Below are positions 14,980-21,626 of a stretch of DNA of 21,626 nt, one piece after another. The DNA is taken from NCBI GenBank assembly GCA_964460665.1, contig CAYWSL010000091.1, positions 1-21,626 on the forward strand. The letters run 5' to 3'. The notes beneath the pieces are model-generated. The model was given only the letters and a program-made list of their open reading frames with translations. It did not search any database and had not been told where the DNA came from. A program made the position numbers and the translations under genes. Source of the DNA: K23-9 sp964460665. GTDB taxonomy: Bacteria; Planctomycetota; Planctomycetia; Pirellulales; Pirellulaceae. The first letter of the stretch is position 1. Every line of letters starts with the position of its first letter.

Positions 14980-17900
14980 GTACGCCAAGTTTGGACCTAA
15001 CCAACGCTCGACTTCTTGAAGCGGCAAGCCTTTTCGTTTGGCGTAGTCTTCCACTTGATCCTTCGTCATGCGGTCAACTGCAAAATAACGTGCTTCGGGA
15101 TGGCCAAAGTATAAACCACTTACGGCTGCCCCCGGAGTCATTGCGTAGCTGCTGGTTAGTTCGACGCCAACATTCTTCTCCGCTTCCAGCAGATCGAACA
15201 GTGTTCGTTTCTCGGTGTGGTCCGGACAAGCTGGGTATCCAGCGGCAGGGCGGATACCTCGATACTCTTCGGCGATCAGTTCTTCTTTGGACAGCCCTTC
15301 GCTTGCGCCGAAGCCCCAATCTTTCCGAGCGGTCTCGTGCATCAATTCGGCGAACGCTTCGGCCAACCGATCAGCAACGGCTTGAACCGTGATCGCTTGC
15401 TCGTCATCCAAATCTTTCTTGTACTTATTCGCCAACTCTTCGGCACCAATTCCAGCGGTGACAACGAAGCCACCGATGTAGTCTTCGCGCCCACTGTCAT
15501 GCGGTGCAACGTAGTCAGACAACGACCGAAAGTCCTTCTGGCCTTTACGTTCCCACTGTTGTCGCAGGCAATGAAAGCGAGTCACTTCCTTGCTGCGTGA
15601 ATCGTCGCTGTACAAAATGATGTCGTCGTTGTCGCTAGCAGCCGGCCAGAAGCCGTAGACAGCGTTAGCTGACAGAGAACCGTCAGCGATGATCCGATCC
15701 AACATCTTGTTGGCGTTGTCGTAAACTTCGCGAGCCACTTCACCGACCACTTTATCATCAAAGATCTTCGGGTACTTACCTTTCAGCTCCCAAGTCATGA
15801 AGTACGGCGACCAATCGATGTAAGGACGGATGTCCGCGATCGGAAAGTCTTTCAGAACCTTTACGCCGGTGAAGGCTGGCTTGTCGATTTTGACGTTTGC
15901 CCAGTCGGTCGCAAAACGTTTCGACAAGGCATCCGCGTACGGAACCAGCTTTTGCTGCCGTTCCTTGTAACTGGCCACCAGCTTGTTTTGCGTTTCAATA
16001 TTCTCGGCGACAAAGCCGGAACGCATTTCCTTGCTGATCAGTTTTTCGACCACACCGACACTTCGGCTTGCGTCCAGCACATGAACGACAGGGCTCTCGT
16101 AGACCGGCGCAATCTTCACTGCAGTGTGTTTCGCACTGGTCGTCGCACCACCGACCAACAACGGAATCTTCAGCTCGCGGCGTTTCATCTCACGCGCAAC
16201 GGTGACCATTTCGTCCAAGCTAGGTGTAATCAAGCCGCTAAGCCCGATCATGTCAGCATTGTGCTTAACCGCTTCATCAAGAATCGTATCGCAAGCCACC
16301 ATCACGCCAAGGTCGATCACCTTGTAGTTGTTGCACTGCAGCACAACACCAACGATATTTTTGCCGATGTCGTGTACGTCACCTTTGACCGTCGCGATTA
16401 AGAACACGCCACGTTCCGAAGCCCCTTCCAATCCAGCCGCCTTCTTTTCCTCTTCCATGAACGGTTCAAGGTAGGCAACGGCCTTCTTCATCACTCGAGC
16501 GGACTTGACGACCTGCGGCAAAAACATTTTGCCTTCGCCAAACAAGTCACCGACGACCGACATGCCATCCATCAGCGGGCCTTCGATCACCTGCAAGCAA
16601 CGATCGAATCCTTGGCGAGCTTCCTCAGCATCTTCAACGATGTACTTATCGATCCCCTTAATCAAAGCATGCTTCATCCGTTCGGCAACAGGTGCTTCAC
16701 GCCAGGTCAGGTCTTCGGTCGCTCTCTTTTTGCCGCCACCTTTGACCGATTCGGCAAACTCCAACATCCGGTCCGTGGCGTCTTCGCGGCGGTTCAGCAG
16801 TACGTCTTCGACGTGTTCCAGTAAGTCCTTGGGGATTTCTTCGTAGATCTCCAACTGACCCGCGTTGACGATGCCCATGTCCAAACCGGCCTTGACGGCA
16901 TGGAACAGGAACGCGCTGTGCATCGCTTCGCGGACGCGATCGTTACCGCGGAAACTGAAACTGATATTGCTGACACCACCGCTGGTTTTCGCACCAGGGC
17001 ATTCTTCTTTGATTCGGCGAACAGCGTTAATGAAATCAACGGCGTAGTTATTGTGTTCTTCGATGCCCGTGGCGACCGTCAGAATGTTGGGGTCAAAGAT
17101 GATGTCTTCGGGCGGAAAATTGACTTGGTTGACCAATATGTCATAGGCACGTTTACAAATTCGCACCTTATTCTCTTCGTCAGCAGCCTGGCCTTCTTCG
17201 TCGAATGCCATCACAACGGCAGCAGCACCATACTGGCGAACCAGCTTGGCACGCTCGATGAATTTCTCTTCTCCGTCTTTCAAGGAGATCGAGTTGACAA
17301 TCGCTTTGCCCTGAACGTTGCGCAGGCCAGCTTCGATGACTTCCCATTTGCTACTGTCAATCATGACAGGCACTGCTGCTGCGTTAGAATCACCAGCGAT
17401 CAGCCGCAGGAATCGCTCCATCGCCTCGACGCCGTCCAACAACGCATCGTCAAAGTTGACGTCGATGACCGTCGCGCCGTTTTGAACCTGTTCGCTAGCA
17501 ACTTCGACAGCTTCTTCGTATTTTTCTTCTGCGATCAGGCGTTTGAACTTTCGACTTCCGGTTACGTTCGTTCGCTCGCCAACCATCGTGAACGGAATTT
17601 CTGGGCGCATGACCATTGGTAACTGCCCAGACAGTCTTGTGTAGACTGGTCCAACGTCTTCTTGCTTTGGCTTGCAGCCTTTGATGCGTTCAGCCATGGC
17701 AGCGATGTGCGGTGGCGTCGTGCCACAACAACCGCCAAGAATATTGACCCAACCGTTGTCCGCGTACTCGCCCACGATCTCGGCCATCGGCTTGGGATCC
17801 AAGTCGAACTGGCCCATTTCGTTGGGAAGCCCCGCGTTGGGGTGGCAACTGATTGGTATCCCTGTCGCCTTAGACATTTCTTCGATGTGCGGACGCATCA

Positions 17901-18669
17901 CGTCAGGCCCAAGCGCACAGTTCATCCCAATCGACAACAGGGGAAAGTGAGACAAGGCTGTCACGAATGCTTCGACACTCTGCCCGCTGACAAATGTTCG
18001 ACCGCCCTTGTCGAACGTACCGCTGACCATGACGGGCACACGCCGGCCGCCTTCGTCAAAGTAACGCTTGATTGCAAACAAGCAGGACTTCAGGTTGAGT
18101 GTGTCGATTGCAGTTTCGGGCAACAAGATATCAACGCCAGCTTCACAAAGCGATTTGACCTGAGCGTAATAACTGTCCGCTAAAGCTTGGTAGGTCGTTG
18201 CGCGGTGCGCTGGATCATCGACTTTCGTACTGATTGCCAACTGCATCGTCGTTGGGCCGATCGAACCAGCAACAAACCGAGGCTTGTCCGGCGTTTTTTC
18301 CGTCCACTTGTCGGCTGCCTGACGGGCGCAAGCAACTGCGGCGATGTTGATCTCGTCCACCAACTCATCCGGCAAACCGAATTCAATCATCCCGATTGGG
18401 GAGGCGCCGAACGAGTTTGTTTCGACGATGTCACTACCGGCTTCGTAGTACTGGTCGTGGATCTCCGTGATCTTCTCTGGGTGGGTAAGGCAAAGAATAT
18501 CGGAAAAATTTTTCAGATCTTTATCGTGGTCCGCAAACCGGTCCCCGCGAACATCGGCTTCCTCCAGTTTCAGACGTTGGATCATCGTGCCCATCGCACC
18601 ATCGAGCAGCAAAATCCGCTCACGGATCAGTTCAGACAGCAAAGATTGGGATGGATTAGCTTGGAGCAT
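14968..18669 (-). CDS. metH: Cobalamin-dependent methionine synthase
   Basis: MetH transfers a methyl group from methyltetrahydrofolate to homocysteine through cobalamin. All four modules are present in 1233 aa (E. coli has 1227). The homocysteine domain (about 10-335) has LLDGAMGTM at its start and zinc ligands Cys251 (GMNCALG), Cys314 and Cys315 (GGCCGTTP). The pterin-binding domain (about 358-640) begins with TMVGERTNVTGS. The cobalamin module (about 645-890) carries DVHDIGKN with the cobalt-ligating His766. The activation domain (about 900-1220) includes DWSPYFMTWELKGKYP and RPAAGYPACPDH for AdoMet binding in reductive reactivation, and ends YAKRKGLPLQEVERWLGPN. ATG 18669 has no clear Shine-Dalgarno. 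I looked for a cobalamin or SAM riboswitch upstream and saw none. The presence of metH implies that the organism obtains or makes cobalamin. Confidence 0.97.
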   Translation of the reverse strand: MLQANPSQSLLSELIRERILLLDGAMGTMIQRLKLEEADVRGDRFADHDKDLKNFSDILCLTHPEKITEIHDQYYEAGSDIVETNSFGASPIGMIEFGLPDELVDEINIAAVACARQAADKWTEKTPDKPRFVAGSIGPTTMQLAISTKVDDPAHRATTYQALADSYYAQVKSLCEAGVDILLPETAIDTLNLKSCLFAIKRYFDEGGRRVPVMVSGTFDKGGRTFVSGQSVEAFVTALSHFPLLSIGMNCALGPDVMRPHIEEMSKATGIPISCHPNAGLPNEMGQFDLDPKPMAEIVGEYADNGWVNILGGCCGTTPPHIAAMAERIKGCKPKQEDVGPVYTRLSGQLPMVMRPEIPFTMVGERTNVTGSRKFKRLIAEEKYEEAVEVASEQVQNGATVIDVNFDDALLDGVEAMERFLRLIAGDSNAAAVPVMIDSSKWEVIEAGLRNVQGKAIVNSISLKDGEEKFIERAKLVRQYGAAAVVMAFDEEGQAADEENKVRICKRAYDILVNQVNFPPEDIIFDPNILTVATGIEEHNNYAVDFINAVRRIKEECPGAKTSGGVSNISFSFRGNDRVREAMHSAFLFHAVKAGLDMGIVNAGQLEIYEEIPKDLLEHVEDVLLNRREDATDRMLEFAESVKGGGKKRATEDLTWREAPVAERMKHALIKGIDKYIVEDAEEARQGFDRCLQVIEGPLMDGMSVVGDLFGEGKMFLPQVVKSARVMKKAVAYLEPFMEEEKKAAGLEGASERGVFLIATVKGDVHDIGKNIVGVVLQCNNYKVIDLGVMVACDTILDEAVKHNADMIGLSGLITPSLDEMVTVAREMKRRELKIPLLVGGATTSAKHTAVKIAPVYESPVVHVLDASRSVGVVEKLISKEMRSGFVAENIETQNKLVASYKERQQKLVPYADALSKRFATDWANVKIDKPAFTGVKVLKDFPIADIRPYIDWSPYFMTWELKGKYPKIFDDKVVGEVAREVYDNANKMLDRIIADGSLSANAVYGFWPAASDNDDIILYSDDSRSKEVTRFHCLRQQWERKGQKDFRSLSDYVAPHDSGREDYIGGFVVTAGIGAEELANKYKKDLDDEQAITVQAVADRLAEAFAELMHETARKDWGFGASEGLSKEELIAEEYRGIRPAAGYPACPDHTEKRTLFDLLEAEKNVGVELTSSYAMTPGAAVSGLYFGHPEARYFAVDRMTKDQVEDYAKRKGLPLQEVERWLGPNLAYEPS

Positions 18670-18745
18670 CGTTGAGTTTCACGAACGTATTCGGGGACTT
18701 TAAGCGGACTATCTTCCTTTGGTCATCGGTAATTAACAATACGAA

Positions 18746-18899
18746 CTTGCCTAAATTACGAAATTGAGACATTCCGGACGACACATTCACCTTGCCTAAC
18801 CGAATCTGTTTGGCTATTCCGCAAATGCCTCAAGATCCTGTAGCGTTAGCTCCGATTTAGACGACATGAGCCAGGTTGCAGGTTCGGGGACTAGGCAAG
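18746..18899. repeat. Three copies of CTTGCCTA in the metH divergent region
   Basis: CTTGCCTAA occurs at 18746-18754 and 18791-18799 as a direct repeat 45 bp apart. The inverted form CTAGGCAAG (CTTGCCTAG on the minus strand) is at 18891-18899. Such spacing could mark operator sites, but an identical 9-mer also occurs by chance inside the protease fragment, so significance is limited. Confidence 0.3.
18792..18820 (+). promoter_or_regulatory. Weak promoter candidate for the structured leader and two-gene unit
   Basis: TTGCCT (18792-18797) and TATTCC (18815-18820) are separated by 17 bp. The -35 matches the consensus at 4 of 6 positions and the -10 at about 3. Transcription from near 18827 would give a leader of about 190 nt that includes the foldable stretch. 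Confidence 0.25.
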
Positions 18900-18987
18900 A
18901 GGCCTAGTAGAAGATTCTCGAGGATCTTCAACCACACGTCCAAACCGGGCAGGTGGTCACCTAAGCCGCCCGCCTTTAGCGGTGGCA
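18881..18987 (+). ncRNA. Candidate structured 5' leader RNA, possible cis-regulator
   Basis: The stretch folds into a plausible three-way junction. GGTT (18881-18884) pairs with AACC (18930-18933) and encloses P2, a 7-bp stem (18890-18896 with 18902-18908, loop AAGAG), and P3, an 8-bp stem with loop TCGA (18910-18917 with 18922-18929), separated by one base. A second part has CGGGC (18946-18950) pairing with GCCCG (18968-18972) around AGGT-GGTC-ACCT. That pairing excludes an alternative helix (18965-18973 with 18979-18986, loop CTTTA), as in switching RNAs. The structure ends about 30 bases before the start at 19020. It does not match any riboswitch I can recognise (cobalamin, SAM, c-di-GMP-I, fluoride). 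The folding was done by eye, without energy calculation or covariation. Confidence 0.4.
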
Positions 18988-19008
18988 TCAAAAAGACACT
19001 TATGAATC

Positions 19009-19014
19009 AGGAAG
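19009..19014 (+). promoter_or_regulatory. Shine-Dalgarno AGGAAG that decides the start at 19020
   Basis: AGGAAG lies 5 nt before ATG 19020. An alternative ATG at 19002 has no Shine-Dalgarno, and the site would be inside its reading frame. Confidence 0.6.
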
Positions 19015-19019
19015 ATCGC

Positions 19020-20414
19020 ATGTCCGTCTCGCCACAACGGCCGCAAGACGCCAATCGCCGCCCCCTATTGCGGCGTCCTTCACGCGATGCGGAAACTCCG
19101 CTCCAGTCATCCCCAGCTCCACCGAGGCTTTTTCAGCTTCGCAATCTGACTCCGACACCGGATATTCAAGACGATAGCGATGATGCTGGAGCCCAAGAGG
19201 AACCGGCGACTGACGAAGGCACACTTGATCTTTCAGCGCGAATCGAATCGGCCACTGGCAAGGTCAACGCGGCAGTCGAGTCGGGATTCGCTGAAGCCAA
19301 AGAGTCGTTTTCGTATAGTAAAATCTTAGCCGGTATCGCTGTCGTTGGCTTTCTTGGCTACGCGGCGTCTTGGGCAGTCTCCAACGCCGTTTACATACCG
19401 ACGGGAACGAACGCTAGCGCCACGAAAGTTGCAGACGTTCGCTTGGGCGCGGCTGACACATTGCCTCAGATGAATGCTGGCCAAATTGGTATGCAGGCCC
19501 CTTCGTTTGAATCACCAACCGCCGACGTTCCCTTCCCGGAATTCGATAGTCCTTCGATTGAATCTCCGGCTTTCGAGAGCCCGGACGTGCAGTTTCCCAA
19601 TGTAGAAACACCACACATTCAGGCCCCTAGGTTCACCGACACGGGCGTTCCTGAAATCCCAACTGATGTTGTGGATGTTGCAGTTGATCCGGCGGTGCCT
19701 GACGTGATTGTGGACTTGGCAGAACCAACCGCCAATGAATCAATCGGCACGCATGAATTTGATGCGATGGCTAACGCGGCAGAAAATCTAACCGCACCAA
19801 TGATCGATACAACGATCAGCGCACCTTCACGGGACAAGTCTCTGTCGGATTCGGGTGATACGCTAGGAAGTCTGGCACAATCCGCAAAAGAACAAGTGAC
19901 TGCAGCCAAGGACGCAATTGCAGATCCTATTTCAAAAACGGTTGATGCTGCCGCGACGGACCTGGATGCGTTGGCAGACCAAATCGGTCAACTGGATTCG
20001 CTGAAGACCGAGAAGCCAATGGACACGGTTGCAGACATCAAGCAGCCTCTTTTAGCAGCTCAGTCATCGGATCCCAATCAAACAGAAGCTCAGTTGATTT
20101 CGGGACAGCCTTCCGCGTTTCAATCTCACGCGACGACAGAACCGATCAACGTTCTGTCAAACACGCCGACCGCTCCCCAGTTCGCTCCGCAAACTCAAGT
20201 TCCCGCTGCTGAAGCGAACTTAAACGGATCGTACAGGCAGACGGCGTCACCTGCGGCACCAAACATCAGCACACAGAACATCATGGAACCGACCATCAGA
20301 TCTGTTGCCAGTCCTGTTCCTCGGACGCCTGCCCCAGTGAAAACAGGGCCTGTTGATTCTCGTACTCCCAACCCCGTACTTGATTGGTCTCGATACCTGC
20401 CACCGGCACGTTAA
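19020..20414 (+). CDS. Single-pass membrane protein with repetitive Pro/Ser/Ala-rich outer region, unknown
   Basis: This 464-aa protein has a polar N-terminal part (1-100), basic at first (RRPLLRRPSR) and then acidic. One membrane helix follows at about 101-124 (ILAGIAVVGFLGYAASWAVS), then a long region of about 340 residues predicted to be outside. Residues about 150-205 form quasi-repeats of 8-12 residues around FESP, FDSP, IESP and VETP. The next part is Ala/Asp-rich with an amphipathic helix (SLAQSAKEQVTAAKDAIADP), and the end is Pro/Thr/Ala-rich, closing with NPVLDWSRYLPPAR. There is no enzyme motif and no signal peptidase site. I do not recognise a family. It precedes the CpsD-like gene by 66 bp on the same strand, so the two probably form an operon; it could take the place of the Wzz-type membrane partner that such ATPases usually need. 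That is inference only. Confidence 0.7.
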   Translation: MSVSPQRPQDANRRPLLRRPSRDAETPLQSSPAPPRLFQLRNLTPTPDIQDDSDDAGAQEEPATDEGTLDLSARIESATGKVNAAVESGFAEAKESFSYSKILAGIAVVGFLGYAASWAVSNAVYIPTGTNASATKVADVRLGAADTLPQMNAGQIGMQAPSFESPTADVPFPEFDSPSIESPAFESPDVQFPNVETPHIQAPRFTDTGVPEIPTDVVDVAVDPAVPDVIVDLAEPTANESIGTHEFDAMANAAENLTAPMIDTTISAPSRDKSLSDSGDTLGSLAQSAKEQVTAAKDAIADPISKTVDAAATDLDALADQIGQLDSLKTEKPMDTVADIKQPLLAAQSSDPNQTEAQLISGQPSAFQSHATTEPINVLSNTPTAPQFAPQTQVPAAEANLNGSYRQTASPAAPNISTQNIMEPTIRSVASPVPRTPAPVKTGPVDSRTPNPVLDWSRYLPPAR

Positions 20415-20480
20415 GCGACGCCACCAATCCTCCCAACCATTTCATTTAGTAAATCGTTCCGACAACGCAACGAAAACACC

Positions 20481-21524
20481 ATGAACACGATCGATCAAGC
20501 GTTTGTGCAAGCCTTCGCTCGGCGAAACCGTCCGGCCGCCCAATCAGAAACAACATCACCCGCCGCAACCACCATCCAAACCGATGGTGAAAGCCTTCGC
20601 GTAGATCCGGCAGTTGTGGCAAATACCACTGCAGATCCTACGCAACTCGCTCCCGGCTCTCGCTATGCAGTGAACCAGTCAGCGTCTGTAGTGGCTTCGG
20701 CGACGGCTGGTGCAGTCCCGATGCCGACCACGCACGCTCAGCCAGCTCCCGTCGCGCCAGCCCTTGCTCCAGATAATGCAGATCATCCGACTGAAGTTTT
20801 CAAGCACCGGATCGACCAGCCAGAACCCATCTCGCCAGCCAGTAAAGCGACAACAAGCGAACCAGCTGCCGAACCAGTTGGTGCCACACCAATCCAGCCG
20901 ATCTGGGAAGTTGATCGATTCGACATTCCTGAGAAAGTGGCGGACTTGTTCTTTGAAGAAGCCCTGTTTGAATCGGTTGCAAAACGCATGAAGGATGCGG
21001 TTGATTCAGGCCTAAGAAGCATGATGGTGACCAGCGTTCAGTCTGGCGAAGGCCGGTCAACGGTTGCCATTGGCATGGCAATTGCCGCTTCTGCCACTGG
21101 ATTAAATGTCGCGTTAATCGACGGAGACATCTACGAACCAACACTGGTCAACGACATGCGACTGGACGTCGAATTTGGCTGGCTGGACACGCTTCGAGGC
21201 GGGTTACCGGTCGAGCAGATCGCGGTCTATTCGATCGAAGACAATCTCACTCTAATTCCGCTGATGCCCACAACCGTCGAGGCAGCAGCAACGGAATACG
21301 AAGTAGAACGGATTCTGGACTCGCTTAAGAACCGATTCGATCTGGTCATCGTCGACTCATCCTCTGGCGAAACGTCTCTAGTAGAAAAGTACGCCGGGAC
21401 CGTCGACTCAGGCGTGATCACTCGCGACATGTCACGCACCGACATGAGCGCGGTAAACGAACTCGCCCACCGTTTAAAAGAAAACGGCCTTCATGGCGTC
21501 GGCGTCGTCGACAACTTTTGCTAA
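20481..21524 (+). CDS. CpsD/CapB-like (MinD superfamily) P-loop protein with altered Walker A
   Basis: This 347-aa protein has a disordered Ala/Pro/Thr-rich N-terminal half (1-140), a linker motif IWEVDRFDIP (141-150) and a C-terminal P-loop domain (about 155-347) like bacterial tyrosine kinases that control capsule and exopolysaccharide export. Walker A reads SVQSGEGRST (185-194), with Arg192 where CpsD, Wzc and MinD have the invariant Lys. Walker A' is ALIDGDIYEPTL (211-222; Asp214 and Asp216). Walker B is LVIVDSSSG (288-296), where relatives usually have VDTPP. The usual C-terminal tyrosine cluster is missing; the protein ends GVGVVDNFC. No Wzz domain or membrane helix is present. It may bind nucleotide weakly or act as a regulatory pseudo-kinase. 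Its probable partner is the single-pass protein upstream. No Shine-Dalgarno is seen at ATG 20481. The fold call is good; activity is uncertain. Confidence 0.8.
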   Translation: MNTIDQAFVQAFARRNRPAAQSETTSPAATTIQTDGESLRVDPAVVANTTADPTQLAPGSRYAVNQSASVVASATAGAVPMPTTHAQPAPVAPALAPDNADHPTEVFKHRIDQPEPISPASKATTSEPAAEPVGATPIQPIWEVDRFDIPEKVADLFFEEALFESVAKRMKDAVDSGLRSMMVTSVQSGEGRSTVAIGMAIAASATGLNVALIDGDIYEPTLVNDMRLDVEFGWLDTLRGGLPVEQIAVYSIEDNLTLIPLMPTTVEAAATEYEVERILDSLKNRFDLVIVDSSSGETSLVEKYAGTVDSGVITRDMSRTDMSAVNELAHRLKENGLHGVGVVDNFC

Positions 21525-21554
21525 TACGTGATCGATACGAGTGCTACATTCCCA

Positions 21555-21577
21555 CGTAGGACAGATCCTGGCCTACG
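21555..21577 (+). terminator. Possible hairpin after the CpsD-like gene
   Basis: CGTAGG (21555-21560) and CCTACG (21572-21577) form a 6-bp stem with an 11-base loop, 30 bases after the stop codon. It is followed by CTCTTTCG, a poor T-run. An inner alternative pairing (AGGA with TCCT) is also possible. This is a weak terminator call; the remaining 49 bases to the window edge show nothing else. Confidence 0.25.
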
Positions 21578-21626
21578 CTCTTTCGACAACAACTTGTTGC
21601 CCAGGTGGAATCAAACAACCTATCAA

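Larger units (their letters stand above)
18670..19019. other. 350-bp divergent intergenic region
   Basis: This region separates metH (leftward) from the single-pass protein (rightward). Its left half is AT-richer and holds copies of CTTGCCTA and a weak rightward promoter candidate. Its right half (18881-18987) is GC-rich and foldable. An open frame continues upstream from the protein gene to 18876, but its codons overlap the structured stretch, it starts at a GTG or similar codon without support, and the Shine-Dalgarno at 19009 points to the later start. Confidence 0.6.

Noticed and set aside
16900..17622. 240-aa plus-strand frame inside metH (also other plus-strand frames at 15952-16401 and 17662-18183)
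   Set aside because: Antisense to conserved pterin and homocysteine domains of MetH; no domain or start signal seen.
18670..18880. Cobalamin or SAM riboswitch upstream of metH
   Set aside because: Looked for on the minus strand; no cobalamin-box-like or SAM-type conserved elements could be recognised.
18876..19019. Extended N-terminus (48 more residues) of the single-pass protein
   Set aside because: Basic, low-quality sequence translated from the structured leader; the Shine-Dalgarno AGGAAG at 19009 supports ATG 19020. Kept as an open alternative in the leader finding.
21590..21604. Palindrome CAACAACTTGTTG near the right edge
   Set aside because: Short, AT-containing palindrome without context; too close to the window end to judge.

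Overview
The window looks like a chromosomal segment of a planctomycete, most likely a Pirellulaceae/Rhodopirellula-type bacterium. This rests on moderate GC content, frequent absence of Shine-Dalgarno sites, a large membrane-anchored Ser/Thr kinase whose DFG motif reads DMG, a secreted fusion of a jelly-roll-like domain with a DJ-1/PfpI domain, and a GT-C/TPR (TMTC-like) membrane protein. The assignment is by inference from protein character, not from a marker gene. No tRNA, rRNA, CRISPR array, insertion sequence or phage gene was seen.

Layout. Positions 1-1091 (+): the 3' part of rsgA (ribosome-assembly GTPase), overlapping by 4 bases a small two-helix membrane protein. 1092-1455: intergenic, with a good sigma70-like promoter. 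1456-4323 (+): transmembrane Ser/Thr kinase with a beta-rich ectodomain. 4505-4903 (+): small exported mono-haem cytochrome c-like protein, facing RNase R (rnr, 4986-7268, minus). A strong intrinsic terminator for rnr lies between them. 7426-8262 (minus): SAM-dependent methyltransferase, divergent from 8344-10293 (+), a GT-C/TPR membrane protein. That gene is followed by an FAD-dependent UDP-galactopyranose-mutase-like oxidoreductase (10364-11812) whose Shine-Dalgarno is locked in a perfect 8-bp hairpin. These three genes look like part of a surface-glycan or lipid-linked-sugar neighbourhood. 11976-13382 (+): exported DJ-1/PfpI protein. 13456-14151 (+): PhyH-type Fe/2-oxoglutarate dioxygenase. 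14173-14865 (minus): tail-specific protease cut off exactly after its N-terminal domain. 14968-18669 (minus): full-length cobalamin-dependent methionine synthase metH.

18670-21626: a 350-bp divergent intergenic region holds a highly foldable stretch with mutually exclusive helices. It leads into a two-gene unit: a single-pass protein with a long, repetitive, Pro/Ser/Thr/Ala-rich outer part (19020-20414), and a CpsD/MinD-like P-loop protein with Arg in place of the catalytic P-loop Lys and no tyrosine tail (20481-21524). This leader-plus-two-gene unit is the best candidate for something undescribed. Second place goes to the truncated protease and the hairpin-locked ribosome binding site.

Most of the sequence is conserved-type housekeeping and planctomycete cell-surface genes. 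Protein families were assigned by reading motifs; no database search was run.
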